Shown: positions 48,098 through 58,569 of the stretch, one piece after another | How positions within the stretch are numbered: position 1 is the first letter of the stretch | Layout of the letters: each line of letters opens with the position of its first letter | DNA from: Tulasnella sp. 424 | Taxonomy: Eukaryota; Basidiomycota; Agaricomycetes; Cantharellales; Tulasnellaceae | Assembly: GCA_019633425.1 (NCBI GenBank) | Contig: WSUB01000114.1 | Span: 1 to 64,000 of the forward strand | Length of the DNA stretch: 64,000 nt | Direction of reading: 5' to 3' | Notes under the pieces: model-generated | What the model saw: only the letters and a program-made list of their open reading frames with translations | The model's database searches: none | Told to the model about the DNA's origin: nothing | Program-made: the position numbers and the translations under genes

Positions 48098-49496
48098 ATG
48101 CACGATCTATCTAAAATAGAATCTGAACAAGGTCAGTATTGGATTCTTTTGCTTGAAGTGGTTGCTGTGCTAGACATTGAAATAATGAGCGACCAGGAAC
48201 TTTCTTTACGGGTGTCGGGGACCTCACGTGCCACCGGTTTATCCGCTCGGTTCGGGAACATGCCATCGAAGCTGAAAAGCAGACAGATGACCGTTGGATG
48301 GCGGACCATGCGTCCGTCAGGTTTGATGACGATGCTCTGGAGTGGTTTGAGAGTCTTGACGATGAGACTCAAACGGACTGGAAGCGCCTACGCAGAGCTA
48401 TCCTTGCACGATATTCACTGCCCGCGTATGGTGAACTCACTCCAGGTAACCTTTGACGATCTATATCCATCAAAGAAGACCTGTCTTACACTATTCATTG
48501 CTGCTATAGCCGATCAGTTAGTATTTGCCTTCAGTGGGAAGAATAAAGACGAACGCAGGTCGTTTGTTCACGAAATCCGACGCCGAGCGTTCCAAGAAGG
48601 CAAGGAAAATGATTCGGACTGGATGGTCCGACTGGCATTTCCATGCTTCATGGGAGAAGCTCTCGAGTGGCACGCATCACTCCTCGCGGACGTCAGAGCA
48701 AATTGGTCTCTACTTGAGAGAGCTATTCTCATCGACTACCCTAATTCTGCACCCATGGAGTACACCCTTGCGCCACTCGAAAGCTTCTCCCCTGCACGCA
48801 TCCGCGTCAACGACTGGTCTGTTCGTGTACCGCCCTCGCCATCTATGAATACGATTCGATCCAAGGAAGATTGGTTGGCGCAAGCAGAGGAACGTCGCAG
48901 GATGTATCAAGCACAAAAGAATGAATCGGCGCCGTGTTGGTTGTTGGTGGAGCAAGGGCAACAAATCCCCAAAAACGCTATTCGGACAGGATGCGAGAAA
49001 TCCCAGAAGCCATTATTCAGTGCACGAGCATGGTATGGGGACAAGGGATTGATTGTCGGAAAATGTGGCCATCATATTTCGGGTGACCTTTTTTCCTTTC
49101 ATCGAGGCTTCTCGCCGCGTGCTGACTATACTTACGGCATTTATAACTGTCTACTACACATTTTTAGGAGCATATATTCCCTTAAACGGCGAGGAAATTG
49201 GCGGCGTTCTACCATTCGAAGTTCTCGTCGGAGATCCTTCGCACTTTTACTGGGTAGCCGGACCCGACAGGTTAACGCCCTCCGGGAGCGTGAAGCATAG
49301 GCCTCTTTGGGGAATGGAAGCTGGGCTGGATTTGTCCATAGCTGATCGAGCTACGTTTATTGCCCAAGTTCCGTGTGATAATGGTCGGCTTCCGGGGAAG
49401 CTCCACTCGCTCGGGCATTGTGCTCACGGATGCACGGAAGGACGCGAAGTGACACTGGACGCATTTACTGCGCGAGTGCTTGCCTGGGCAGATTGA
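48098..49496 (+). CDS. Gag-like/DM9 protein, copy 1 (intact)
   Basis: Four exons (48098-48131, 48197-48445, 48522-49082, 49168-49496) join in frame to 390 residues. Residues 12-95 (DLTCHRFIRSVREHAIEAEK, WMADHASVRFDDDALEWFES, TDWKRLRRAILARYS) and 96-185 (FAFSGKNKDERRSFVHEIRR, WMVRLAFPCFMGEALEWHAS, ANWSLLERAILIDYP) are two tandem versions of one helical module resembling the Gag capsid region of LTR retrotransposons. After a linker, CWLLVEQGQQIPKNAIRTG, KPLFSARAWYGDKGLIVGKC and PFEVLVGDPSHFYWV form a DM9 (DUF3421) module, in animals a sugar-binding fold. No protease, reverse transcriptase or integrase is seen nearby. The role is unknown; a domesticated-Gag lectin is my inference. Confidence 0.8.
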
Positions 49497-50389
49497 TATT
49501 CTCTGTACTATCATTACCGGATACGAGGTCACATTGTCTCTGAAGCAGAACTTTTTCACATACCAAATCATTCCGTTGCCGTTCGTTACGGGACATCGAG
49601 CAAAGAATCTTCTGCCGGGCCCAGAAGCCTACTGTGGAACGGGGCTTTTAGACAGTACCCACGATTAGACTATTCTGGTCATCTGCATCGCGTATCAAAT
49701 ATCCGTTCTAATGGCAATCGTCGAAATCCCTGTTAGTTGCGGCGGCTCAAGTGTGTGACTATAGAACGGGTCACCCACACGGCCTCCCTTCCTGTTTAGA
49801 CTGTTTAGACTACCAGCCCCTATTCGCTCGCCCTCATCGCTCGCCAGCAACTGCCCTTTCGACCGAACCTCGCTTCACCAAGCCAATTCACCTTCTAGAC
49901 ATGCTTCCTTTCACTTCTTGGACACGATCCTCTCGTCGAGAAAAGAGCAACCCCTCGTCCACCCCCATGTTGAAGGGCACCTTCAATCTCTTCAAAGGCC
50001 TCACTTTCCACCGTCGAGCTAAACATAATAATGAGGTTTCGACCTCTAGAAAAACCAATAATACATGCATTGTGAGCGCTACAGGACATTTCTATTCGGA
50101 CTGAACCGCCAGCTCACCACTGTATATTAGAATGCGCCCAGTAGACCCGGGGCGAGATTATTCTCAATGTTTTCACGAAGCCCAGTGGGTTCATCTGTCC
50201 GTTTTCTCGCCAGCAAGCTAAGCCGACGTTCTTTACTTACGAAACGTCTAGAGAAATCCACCGCCTGTGCCACCAAAGGGGCCAAAATCGAGCTCGGTAC
50301 GCCTCGCTTGGGATTGTATGCGTCCATTTTACTGACTACCGACCCCTCATCTCTACGGCTTCCAGCGTCCCATCTCCTCAACTAATAAG
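49497..50389. other. Intergenic; possible short coding exon at 49901-50104
   Basis: ATG 49901 opens a 67-codon frame (basic, SRREKSNPSSTPMLKG) ending at 50104. It may be a leader exon of the gene at 50390 or an independent small ORF. It has no family resemblance. The rest holds nothing recognisable. Confidence 0.35.
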
Positions 50390-51583
50390 ATGGCAGAATA
50401 TTACAATTCGTCCGTGAACCTGGGGGGTCGCGGCGCTCCCAACCCGGCCAACTTCAGCGATCGACATTGCGCCCCACAACGCAATCCGACCGAAGGGCAA
50501 CAGACGCAATCGGAAATCAAATCCAACATATCCCAACAGATCCTATCATCGACCAAGCCGCTCCTTAACGTCGAGCCTCTCATCACGTATGACAGCCGAG
50601 CCCGTGCAACCGTCGTCCACAGGCGCCAGAACGCCCGGACAATCTCGCCAACGGACGTGGCCTTGGCCCGCGCGAAAGGTTCCATTCCCGCAAAAAATAC
50701 TTCTACCGGGATGCACGCCCTCACCAGAGATGTAGAGAACGATACGGGCGCCAAGACTTCCGTTCTGCTGTCGCAGTCGGATCGTCCCGAGTCCGCAGAT
50801 CCCTTCCCCTCCCAGAAGCCGGCGGCACTCAAGGCCGACGATTGGTCCAACGACTCTCAGTCACTCTCTGCACACCCGTCGATCTGTCCGCGTGAACACC
50901 CAGCCGTCGCCTTCTGTGTCTACGATGGGGTCAGTGAGGCTGCGGCTGAGCAGGGGCCCATTGCCAGTGAGTTTCCGGCTCAGGAGGACGATACACCCAG
51001 ACTCGAGACGGGGCCCAGCGTCGTATCGTTTGTGGCCTTGAGGAGTCGATGGTCATGCAGTACGGGTAGTGACAGCGATGAGGAAGCGTCTGGACGCCCT
51101 CGACCTGTCGCGGCTGACCAGGATGACGAGGAGCCAGTGTCGTCGAGGTCTGGCCTTCCCGGACACGCGGGAGTGAAGGCGATCGAAGACCAACGGTCTA
51201 TTTCGCATAGGCCCAACAACTCCATCGCTACGTCAACGGAGTCGGATCGCACCATCCGCCCTCGCCAACCGCTGAACACTGCGGTTGGACCTCAAAACCT
51301 TCGACGGGTTAGTCCTCATCCACAGCGAGTACTTCCACCTCCCCCATCCTCCAGACACGCTGAAGTCGAGAGAGAGGAGTCCAAGGGTCATTTGAAGGCT
51401 CAGCCGAGCTCTCCGGATCGAAGTGGCGGCAGCGCTGAACGAGCCGAGGGACCGGCTACACGGTATGTATACAACTTGAATATCTTGCAGTTTCTCTGGT
51501 CACCTGACGGTGAATTCTTACTCCTATTTCAAGGACCAACCCTCGTTATTCCGCCCATTACCGTTCTCATGGATTCGTGGTAA
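50390..51583 (+). CDS. Unrecognised Ser/Pro-rich disordered protein
   Basis: A long frame of 397 codons starting MAEYYNSSVNLGGRGAP. The composition is rich in Ser, Pro, Arg, Asp and Gln with no hydrophobic core, signal peptide or known motif. Acidic patches (DSDEEASG, DQDDEEPVSS) and a poly-Pro stretch (RVLPPPPSSR) suggest an intrinsically disordered regulator. Codon use and lack of stops over 1.2 kb support coding. The 3' end is uncertain: a donor GTATGT at 51463 and later acceptors could add other exons, in which case the last 40 residues are wrong. An upstream exon is also possible. No function proposed. Confidence 0.5.
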   Translation: MAEYYNSSVNLGGRGAPNPANFSDRHCAPQRNPTEGQQTQSEIKSNISQQILSSTKPLLNVEPLITYDSRARATVVHRRQNARTISPTDVALARAKGSIPAKNTSTGMHALTRDVENDTGAKTSVLLSQSDRPESADPFPSQKPAALKADDWSNDSQSLSAHPSICPREHPAVAFCVYDGVSEAAAEQGPIASEFPAQEDDTPRLETGPSVVSFVALRSRWSCSTGSDSDEEASGRPRPVAADQDDEEPVSSRSGLPGHAGVKAIEDQRSISHRPNNSIATSTESDRTIRPRQPLNTAVGPQNLRRVSPHPQRVLPPPPSSRHAEVEREESKGHLKAQPSSPDRSGGSAERAEGPATRYVYNLNILQFLWSPDGEFLLLFQGPTLVIPPITVLMDSW

Positions 51584-52795
51584 ACGTCTCGTCCGGTCGG
51601 CAGTTTAACGTAGCAGAGACCGAGGGGCAACTCCGGTTCTATGCTATGGTGGGTTCTCGACAACTTTACCATGCGACCGCTATGGGTGCGCGTGCGTATG
51701 GGTAGTAAGTTTCTGTCACCAAGTCCTTCGTCTAGGAAATACGGCTAACGGTTTCTCCCACCAGCGTCGTCGGACCCGATCATGCCCTGCGACGGGCCCC
51801 CGCTTCAAACAACACAGGGGCGTCAAGCGCTTAAAACTCGGCGAGGTATTTTCAAGTCTGATAGGGCTTGAATGTGTGGTGATAGCTGAACCCTCTCTTT
51901 CCTCTCCTAGCGCATAGTATCCTGCGTCAGCCACAATGACATTCTTCGTTGCCGCCCGTCACCTTACCACTCCATCATCAGCTTTTATTATTATTCCATC
52001 AGCTCAACCGCTCCCGCACACTTCAGCATTCTCTCAGCATACAATCCGAACCATAATCGTGCTCGGCGCTTTATTTCTCATTTCCCTTTCCTCTTTATTT
52101 TTCCGTATTGCTCGTTTTCCTCGCTGCACGTCCGTATATCACCGTCTTATTCGCAACGTCTCCGTTCGCTTGGTTATATCTCCATACTTTCGGTCTCGTT
52201 TCGTTTTCTCTTATATTTATTGTAGACTCTTTCTCGCTTTTGGGATGCCTCAGCCGACTACCGTATAGATCTCGTTGAAGTATACCCCTCTTTCCTCTCG
52301 CTGTCTCTCGTACTCGTCTTGGCTGCTCTCGAACTGTTTGGGATGTTGTTTATAGATTGGACGTTTCCATAATTTATTCTTGTATCGCTGGGTTACTTGG
52401 GAACAACGGTACTATCAATGGAGTGCGGTGTGAGAGGTCGATCCTGGCCCTGTACGCGTCCGCCCACTTCCTCTTTCGGTTTTCGTCTCCCCTCTCTCTC
52501 TCTTTATCAGTCGGTTTCCTCCTTCACTTCGGTTGAGCCATCAGTCGTCGGTGGTGGAATCAAAAGTAAAATAGTGACGGGAAACAAAGAGGGGCCGAGG
52601 TTAAGCGTGTACGGTGGCGATGGCTTTGAAGGATTCTTGTAGTCGGGATCTTTGAACGGCGTAGGACGGAAGGGAGAAAGGGGTGTCCGGGGTACTGCCC
52701 TCCCCATTTTAACAACCTCGCTTGCGGGGGTTCACCAAAGTCCACCAACGTGAGTTCATCCCTCATTGATTCTCCTTCCCTCCTACCGTCTCCCC
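51584..52795. other. 1.2 kb pyrimidine-rich intergenic DNA
   Basis: Strongly C/T-rich on the plus strand, especially 52000-52350 and 52480-52520. A 110-codon frame at 51936 is a by-product of this composition. It may hold the 3' end of the previous gene and the kinase-like gene promoter. Confidence 0.5.
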
Positions 52796-54128
52796 ATGGC
52801 CGACAACGCAGTTCGACTAATCAGTCGCCTAGTAGATGGACAGCTGCTCCTCGATGAGCTACCTTGGGCTGCTCGATTCGACTTTTTACAGAGTCAAGGT
52901 TACCTTTTGCGCCCTCGCTATCGTCCAGGTTGGGTTGCAACTTGGAAGACCGATAAAGCTGTTAAGATCTATGAGTGCGAAGATGGTATTGCCGTCGCTG
53001 TACGTGAAGACAACCGTAACCAAATCCCTATGTCGTTCTAACATCCTCACCATCGCTAGCGACCGAACCTCCTCGACGCAACTCGGATTTCGGATAAAAG
53101 AACGGCTTTTTTGAAGCATATTTCGAAGTCATCTCCGGAGATTGAGATCGAAAGGTATCTCTCGACCAAGGAGCTCCAAAGCGATCCACGCAACCACGCA
53201 CTCCCTGCACTCGATGTTCTAGAGGACCCAAGCGACTCCGAACACGTTCTCCTCGTGCTCCCTTTGGTCCGTCGCATTGATACGCCCGAGCCCGCGTCGG
53301 TTCGTGAGTCGGTGGATATGGTAGAACAAACGCTCGAGGTGAGCGGCTTTGATTCATGTCGTTACGCCACTAACACTCACGGCACATCCCCATCGCGAAG
53401 GGCCTTGGTTTTCTTCACGAGTACAAAGTCGCCCATAGGTTAGCAATAGGCCGTTTTCTCCCTTTCTTTTCTAGTGCTAACTCATCTTCTCGCTCAGAGA
53501 CTGTGCGTGGGGGAACATAATGATGGACGGCAGAGATCTCTTCCCAAATGGATGGCATCCTCAGGGCCGAAGCTTCGCTACAGATGGCACTGTTCTTAAA
53601 AACCATCGCCCCTCGAGAGCAGCCGTTGGCGGTGTCCGGTATTACTTCATCGCCTTCGGCATCTCGACGCATAACCAGGACCTCACTGTTGGCAGCGATG
53701 GACAGGAGCCGGCCCCCGAGCTGTCAGACAATGTTCCGTACGACCCCTACAAGCTGGATGTTTACATTCTTGGGATGGTCTATCGACGTTTCCTTCTTGA
53801 GGTGCGCATCTTGAGCATCGGTTCCCTATATTGGCATTAATTGTTCCGTTCCCTGGGATGAGTTTAGCGACAATGGGGAAACGATTGGGTTTTGCCGCTC
53901 GTTCAATACATGACACCAAGTAACCCTGAGGAGAGGCCGACCGCTGCAGAAGCTCTGAAAAGATTCAAATTAATTAAGCAGGAGCTCTCGCAGAGCGTCT
54001 TGGGTCAAAGGCTGCATTCACTCGATACACGACCGGGCGTGTCCAGTACCATCAAGGACGCTCAATACCGCGTCTCAGACTTCTTCTGGACCCTGAAGCC
54101 CAAGAGAAAACCAGGTCCTCCGTTCTAG
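52796..54128 (+). CDS. Kinase-like protein 1, DFG aspartate lost
   Basis: A fungal-type kinase-like protein in about five exons. The N-terminus has GYLLRPRYRPGWVATW, a hallmark of this agaricomycete family. Then RPNLLDATRISDKRTAFLK (lysine strand), EIEIERYLSTKELQSDPRNH, HVLLVLPLVRRIDTPEPASV, the catalytic loop HEYKVAHRDCAWGNIMMDGR and, in place of DFG, GGVRYYFIAFGIS. The metal-binding aspartate is thus alanine, while the paralogue at 62201 reads FIDFGIS. The C-lobe follows with VPYDPYKLDVYILGMVYR and PSNPEERPTAAEALKRF. There is no clear glycine-rich loop in either copy. Because the frame is otherwise intact, it may be a pseudokinase, not a dead gene. Target unknown. Confidence 0.82.
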
Positions 54129-54965
54129 TGCCTTTCTGAATGTCAGAGCTCGTTGATGCATGTACTATACCCCCGCGTTCGGGAACTTAGTTCTCATTGT
54201 GCGAATACATCTGAACATGATATATTCACGAATTTTCTTGGCCCTGTAAGAATTGAAACTCGCAGCTACGTTCCTCCGCGGCACCGGCTGTTTGCTATGT
54301 GACCCGTTCAACTCGAATTTATCAAGCTAGCTGCCTACTCCTAATCTTGTCTCAAGCATTAGAAGAGACTGCTGAACGCGCGATAGGTGCATCTAGGGTT
54401 CCTAGCAGGGGTTTGAACCCTTACAATGGGCCCACAACTCCGGTTATACCTTGTAATCATTGGTAAGCACTTGCAAGGCCCCACCAGAAAGTCGAGATCC
54501 CAACATCCCTGCAACTGAAAACCAGCGCCGGGCCTCCGACGTGATGTCAGGAGGGTATCATTCTAGTATTCCTTGCCTAAATTGCTATTATATTCGATCT
54601 AACTCATGTGACATGTAGTTTAATATATCATTGGATGTTATGAAGCCTGTCATGCGAGAAGAGCCTTTCAGGACGTTACTGAAACTGATTCCCCGCGCCG
54701 ATTTCACCCTCATTTCTTTCGCGGTGGCAACTGTGGCGACATGTAGCAGCTTTTTCACGCCTTGGTGGCTTTCAATCGCCCAAGCTATGTATTAGTACTT
54801 GAGGGGCTTTCTCAACACTTTGGGCCCGAATCTAATTTGGGGTCAAGTAGTTAGGGACCAAAACGTTAAGGAGGTCGCCGTTAATTCGGCGTCGTGGGAA
54901 TGGTGCACCTGAGTTCGGATCTCTGAACCCCCGAAATGGTCACAACCACAATTATCCCATCCCCC
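54129..54965. repeat. Upstream flank of Gag-like/DM9 copy 2, duplicated at copy 3
   Basis: From about 54586 to the start codon the sequence is a diverged direct copy of 58178-58569 (shared blocks CTAACTCATGTGACA, GATGTTATGAAGCCTGTC, GAGAAGAGCCTTTCAGGAC, ATCTAATTTGGGGTCAAGTAGT). There is no gene. A near-palindromic GGGTTTGAACCC at 54410 looks like a tRNA T-arm but lacks the rest of a tRNA. Confidence 0.75.
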
Positions 54966-56544
54966 ATGCGTGATCCGTCTAAAATGGAATCTGAACAAGG
55001 TCAGCATTGGATTACCCGTATGCAATGACTGCTATACTAGACACTCACATAACGCGTGAATAGGAACTTTCTTTACGGGTGTCGGGGACCTCACGTGCCA
55101 CCGGTTTATCCGCTCGGTTCGGGAACATGCCATCGAAGCNNNNNNNNNNNNNNNNNNNNNNNNNNNNNNNNNNNNNNNNNNNNNNNNNNNNNNNNNNNNN
55201 NNNNNNNNNNNNNNNNNNNNNNNNNNNNNNNNNNNNNNNGGAACTTTCTTTACGGGTGTCGGGGACCTCACGTGCCACCGGTTTATCCGCTCGGTTCGGG
55301 AACATGCCATCGAAGCCGAAAAGCAAACAGATGACCGTTGGATGGCGGACCATGCGTCCGTCAGGTTTGACGGCGATGCTCTGGAGTGGTTTGAGAGTCT
55401 TGAAGATGAGACTCAAACGGACTGGAAGCTACTTCGCAGAGCTATCCTCGCGCGATATTCGGTGCCTGCGTATGGGGAATCCACTCAGCCTCCAGGTAGC
55501 CTTTGAAGATATATCGATCAGAGAAGACCCGTCTTACACTCTTCTTTGCATCTATAGCCGACAGCTTAGTATTTGCCTTCAGTGGGCAGAATAAGGACGA
55601 ATGCAGGTCGTTTGTTCACGAAATCCGACGCCGAGCGTCCCAGGAAGGGAGGGAAAATGACTCGGACTGGATGGTCAGACTGGCGTTCCCATGCTTCATA
55701 GGAGACGCTCTCGAGTGGCATGCGTCACTCCCCGCAGATATTCGAGCTGATTGGTCTCGCCTCGAGAGAGCTATTCTCACTGACTACCCTAATCCCGCAT
55801 CCACGGAGCACTCCCTTGCACCGCTCGAAAGCTTCTCCCCTGCACGCATCCGCGTCAGCAACTGGTTTGCTCGTGTAGCACCCTCGCCATCCATGCGTGC
55901 GATTCGATCCAAGGAAGATTGGTTGGCACAAGCTAAGGAACGTCGGAGGATATATCAAGAGCGGGAAAATGAATCTGCACCATGTTGGTTGTTGGTGGAT
56001 CAAGGGGAGCACATCCCAGAAAACGCTGTCTGGACAGGATTGTCACAGTCCGGGAAACCATTGTTCAGTGCACGAGCATGGTACGGAGACAAGGGTTTAA
56101 TCGTCGGAAAATGTGGTCATTGGTTCCCAGGTGTCGTTTTTCCTCCAGAGTTCATCGTCACTTCTCGGCGCATGCTGACTATACTTCTGGATTAACGATT
56201 TTCTACCGCACATTTCAGGAGCACATCTTCCCTTGGATGGTAAGGAACTTTTTAGCATCCAACCATTCGAAGTTCTCGTCGGAGATCCGTCCTACTTTCG
56301 CTGGGTAGCCGTACCAGACAGCTCAACCTCCGGGAGTGTGATTCATAGACCTTTTTGCGGAGTTGAAGCAGGGCTAGAGTTGTGTGATACTGGTCGAGCA
56401 GTGTTCATTTCTCAAGTTCCGGTTAATAGTGCTTGGCTTCCGGGCAAGCTCACCTCGACCGGGTATTCCGCTCACGGATGCACGGACGGACAGGAGGTTG
56501 GACGGGAGGCGCATACGGTACGATTGCTTGCTTGGACGGATTGA
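54966..56544 (+). CDS. Gag-like/DM9 protein, copy 2 (interrupted by assembly gap)
   Basis: Same architecture as copy 1. Exon 1 is 54966-54999. Exon 2 starts at 55064, runs into the N gap at 55140 and resumes at 55317 if the repeated 77 bases after the gap are dropped; it ends at 55495. Exon 3 is 55570-56130 and exon 4 is 56219-56544. Counted this way the total is 1176 bases, in frame, 391 residues, almost the length of copy 1. Domain landmarks: WMADHASVRFDGDALEWFES, FAFSGQNKDECRSFVHEIRR, WMVRLAFPCFIGDALEWHAS, CWLLVDQGEHIPENAVWTG, PFEVLVGDPSYFRWV. So the gene is probably intact and only the assembly is wrong. Confidence 0.75.
55063..55139 (+). repeat. 77-bp repeat, left flank of gap
   Basis: Exactly equal, base for base, to 55240-55316 on the other side of the 100 N. 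Confidence 0.95.
55140..55239. other. Assembly gap of 100 N
   Basis: A run of exactly 100 N, the usual placeholder for a gap of unknown size. Confidence 0.98.
55240..55316 (+). repeat. 77-bp repeat, right flank of gap
   Basis: Identical to 55063-55139. Read together, the two flanks look like overlapping contig ends. Confidence 0.95.
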
Positions 56545-57395
56545 TATTCTCGTGTTGTCTTTACCGGATATTGTGTGAAATCATATCTCTGAGAGATCGA
56601 AATCGAGCTTTTCTCAACTTCTTATGATTTAGTTTACAAGGGTCTATGTACGGTTGGACCAGGCGAGGAGGATGTCCCAAGAAGTCGAATACAGGTTAAA
56701 ATAATAATGGCTACTTGCACAGAGGGAAGGGGTTACTCCCGGCGTTGATCTTGTCCACATTACATAAGCTTAAGCTCGCGAAGGCAGCGACCCGAAGCGT
56801 TGCACTTGAAGCCGTGGTGATCTTCATTCCCCATCCTCCCTACATTTTCCTCGCCATGGATCGAGTGGATCTCACATCAATACGAGACTGCGAGGGTTTG
56901 TAAAGGGTTCATCAAGAAACATGCGATAATATCTGGTCGTACGCAAAGCAAGCTCTTAACGACAAGAATCGCCCCCCTCCATGCACATCAGGTCTCACCA
57001 CGCGCACAATATGAGGCTTAGAAAAATATTCATCAAGAAATATCTGAAAATATCTGGGCGCGAAGCAAGCTACGACAAGAATCACCCTCCTCGACATCAG
57101 GTCCGTCTCCGCTTCCCCACCCGCTCACCAAATATCAGGATGTAATTTTTTGAGCAGTTGTGCCGCAGGCGGAGGAGAGTGGTAGAGGCCAGATCGCACT
57201 CCAGTGGGTTGTGTACAACATGGTAATGGGGATCTGCGAAACCTCGATCGGGAGAACAAGACACCGCTGGATGGAAGTGTCCCTTTCTTTGATGCTAGCG
57301 AACGCGTCGGAACTAGCTAATATAGAAGACATAAACATAATCTGTCATACAATGGCATCATACTGGTCATATGAAAAGTGCTCGTGCGAAGGAAA
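56545..57395. repeat. Intergenic repeat between copy 2 and the small gene
   Basis: The part 57050-57395 is a diverged direct copy of about 60590-60884 (GAGCAGTTGTGCCGCAGG, GTGGGTTGTGTACAAC, AACCTCGATCGGGAGAACAA, ATACTGGTCATATGAAAAGTG). Within 60400-60570 a third, weaker version occurs. In the right copy a 56-codon frame starts at 60640, but here it is stopped after the ATG, so it is probably not coding. Confidence 0.7.
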
Positions 57396-57884
57396 TTAGG
57401 CGAGGCGAATGGACGGCTGTTCTCGAGCAGGTGTACCGGATCCGGACCTCAGTATCGACGGGCTCCCTAGGATTGCCTGGGCAAGAGTAGGGCTCGTCTG
57501 CGGGGTGTGTCAGAAACCTTGGAACGCGGAGGAACTTTCGGAAAGAAAATAACGTACACTGGACGAGTATCCCGAGTCTCTGGGAAAGTCGGACGGTCTT
57601 GGGGGAGCGTCAGAGAATGCGTCGTCGGTTGATTGTTGTTCTGACTTTGCGATGGCACTCATCTCCCTCTCCATTTCCATCATCCTTATTTGCTGCGCGA
57701 GCTGCTCTGTATCTTTTAATGACCTTCGCCTGGTGGCCATGTCCTATGAGAAGATTATCGGTCGATATGATGATTTAGCTGTAGCTCAGTGGCGCAACTC
57801 ACAACCAAGTCTTTCCAGAGCTGCTGGTAACGCGTGTAGACCGTGCGTGCTTTGCGGCGGCCCTCTCCACTGAGAAATTTCGAC
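57396..57884 (-). pseudogene. Truncated copy of the small unrecognised gene
   Basis: Paralogue of the 225-residue gene at 60885-61762. It keeps the last three exons (FLSGEGRRKARTVYTRYQQL, then SLKDTEQLAQQIRMMEMERE and the tail TPAREQPSIRLA) with the same splice sites and stop. Upstream of about 57884 the similarity ends, and the N-terminal 100 or so residues are absent. Without them there is no conserved start codon, so it is a 5'-truncated duplicate. Confidence 0.75.
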
Positions 57885-58569
57885 GGCCTGATTGGTCCAG
57901 CTTGGAACTGATGAGCACAATTAGGCTGGCCCTTTACCTTGTAGAGATGGATATGGTGGATGTCATAAGTAACCTGCCAGCTTCGGTTGGTAACTGGTCT
58001 ATCGGATGTAGGCACGCTTGAGTCTGACACATTTGATTATAGGGAGATCGCTCAGTTATCACCGGCAGGGCTCGTACCTCCAACCGCCGTGCCCGTTCAT
58101 CGGCTCGCGATACCCGTGGACCGGCTTCTAATGCTTGAGACAAGGAGGGTATCACTCTATTACTTCTCTCCTAAATCGGTATTATATGCGATCTAACTCA
58201 TGTGACAAGTAGTCTAATATATCATTCGATGTTATGAAGCCTGTCGTGCGAGAAGAGCCTTTCAGGACCTCATTGAAACTTACTTTCGCGCGGATTCACG
58301 TTCATTTACTTCGGAGTGGCTTCCTGTGGCGACATGTGGCATATGTATGTTTCATAGCTTGGCCGCTCTAAATGGTGCCCCAGCTACGTGTTATTACGTG
58401 AGGAACTTTTCTCATCATCATACACTTCCGGCCCGAATCTAATTTGGGGTCAAGTAGTAACGGGCCAAGCGTTAAGGGAGGTCGCCGTTTTAACTAATTC
58501 GGGAGTCGTGGGAATGGTGAGTTACGATCTCTGACTCCCCGAAATTGTCATACTCATAATTATCCCCCC
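57885..58569. repeat. Upstream flank of Gag-like/DM9 copy 3
   Basis: 58178-58569 is the repeat partner of 54586-54965. 57885-58177 is unique and holds no gene I recognise. Confidence 0.7.

Noticed and set aside
51936..52268. 110-codon frame with a hydrophobic segment
   Set aside because: It arises from a strongly pyrimidine-rich stretch; no homology and no splice or start context.
54390..54450. Possible tRNA on the minus strand (GGGTTCAAACCC T-arm)
   Set aside because: The T-arm-like hairpin is there, but no matching acceptor stem, D-arm or anticodon arm could be placed.
55056..55334. Frames running through the N gap
   Set aside because: They read X across the gap and in the wrong frame; the Gag-like frame is the third one.
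57775..57800. tRNA A-box-like TAGCTCAGTGG (also at 61270)
   Set aside because: No B-box at the right distance; the bases lie at the intron border of the small gene and its twin.
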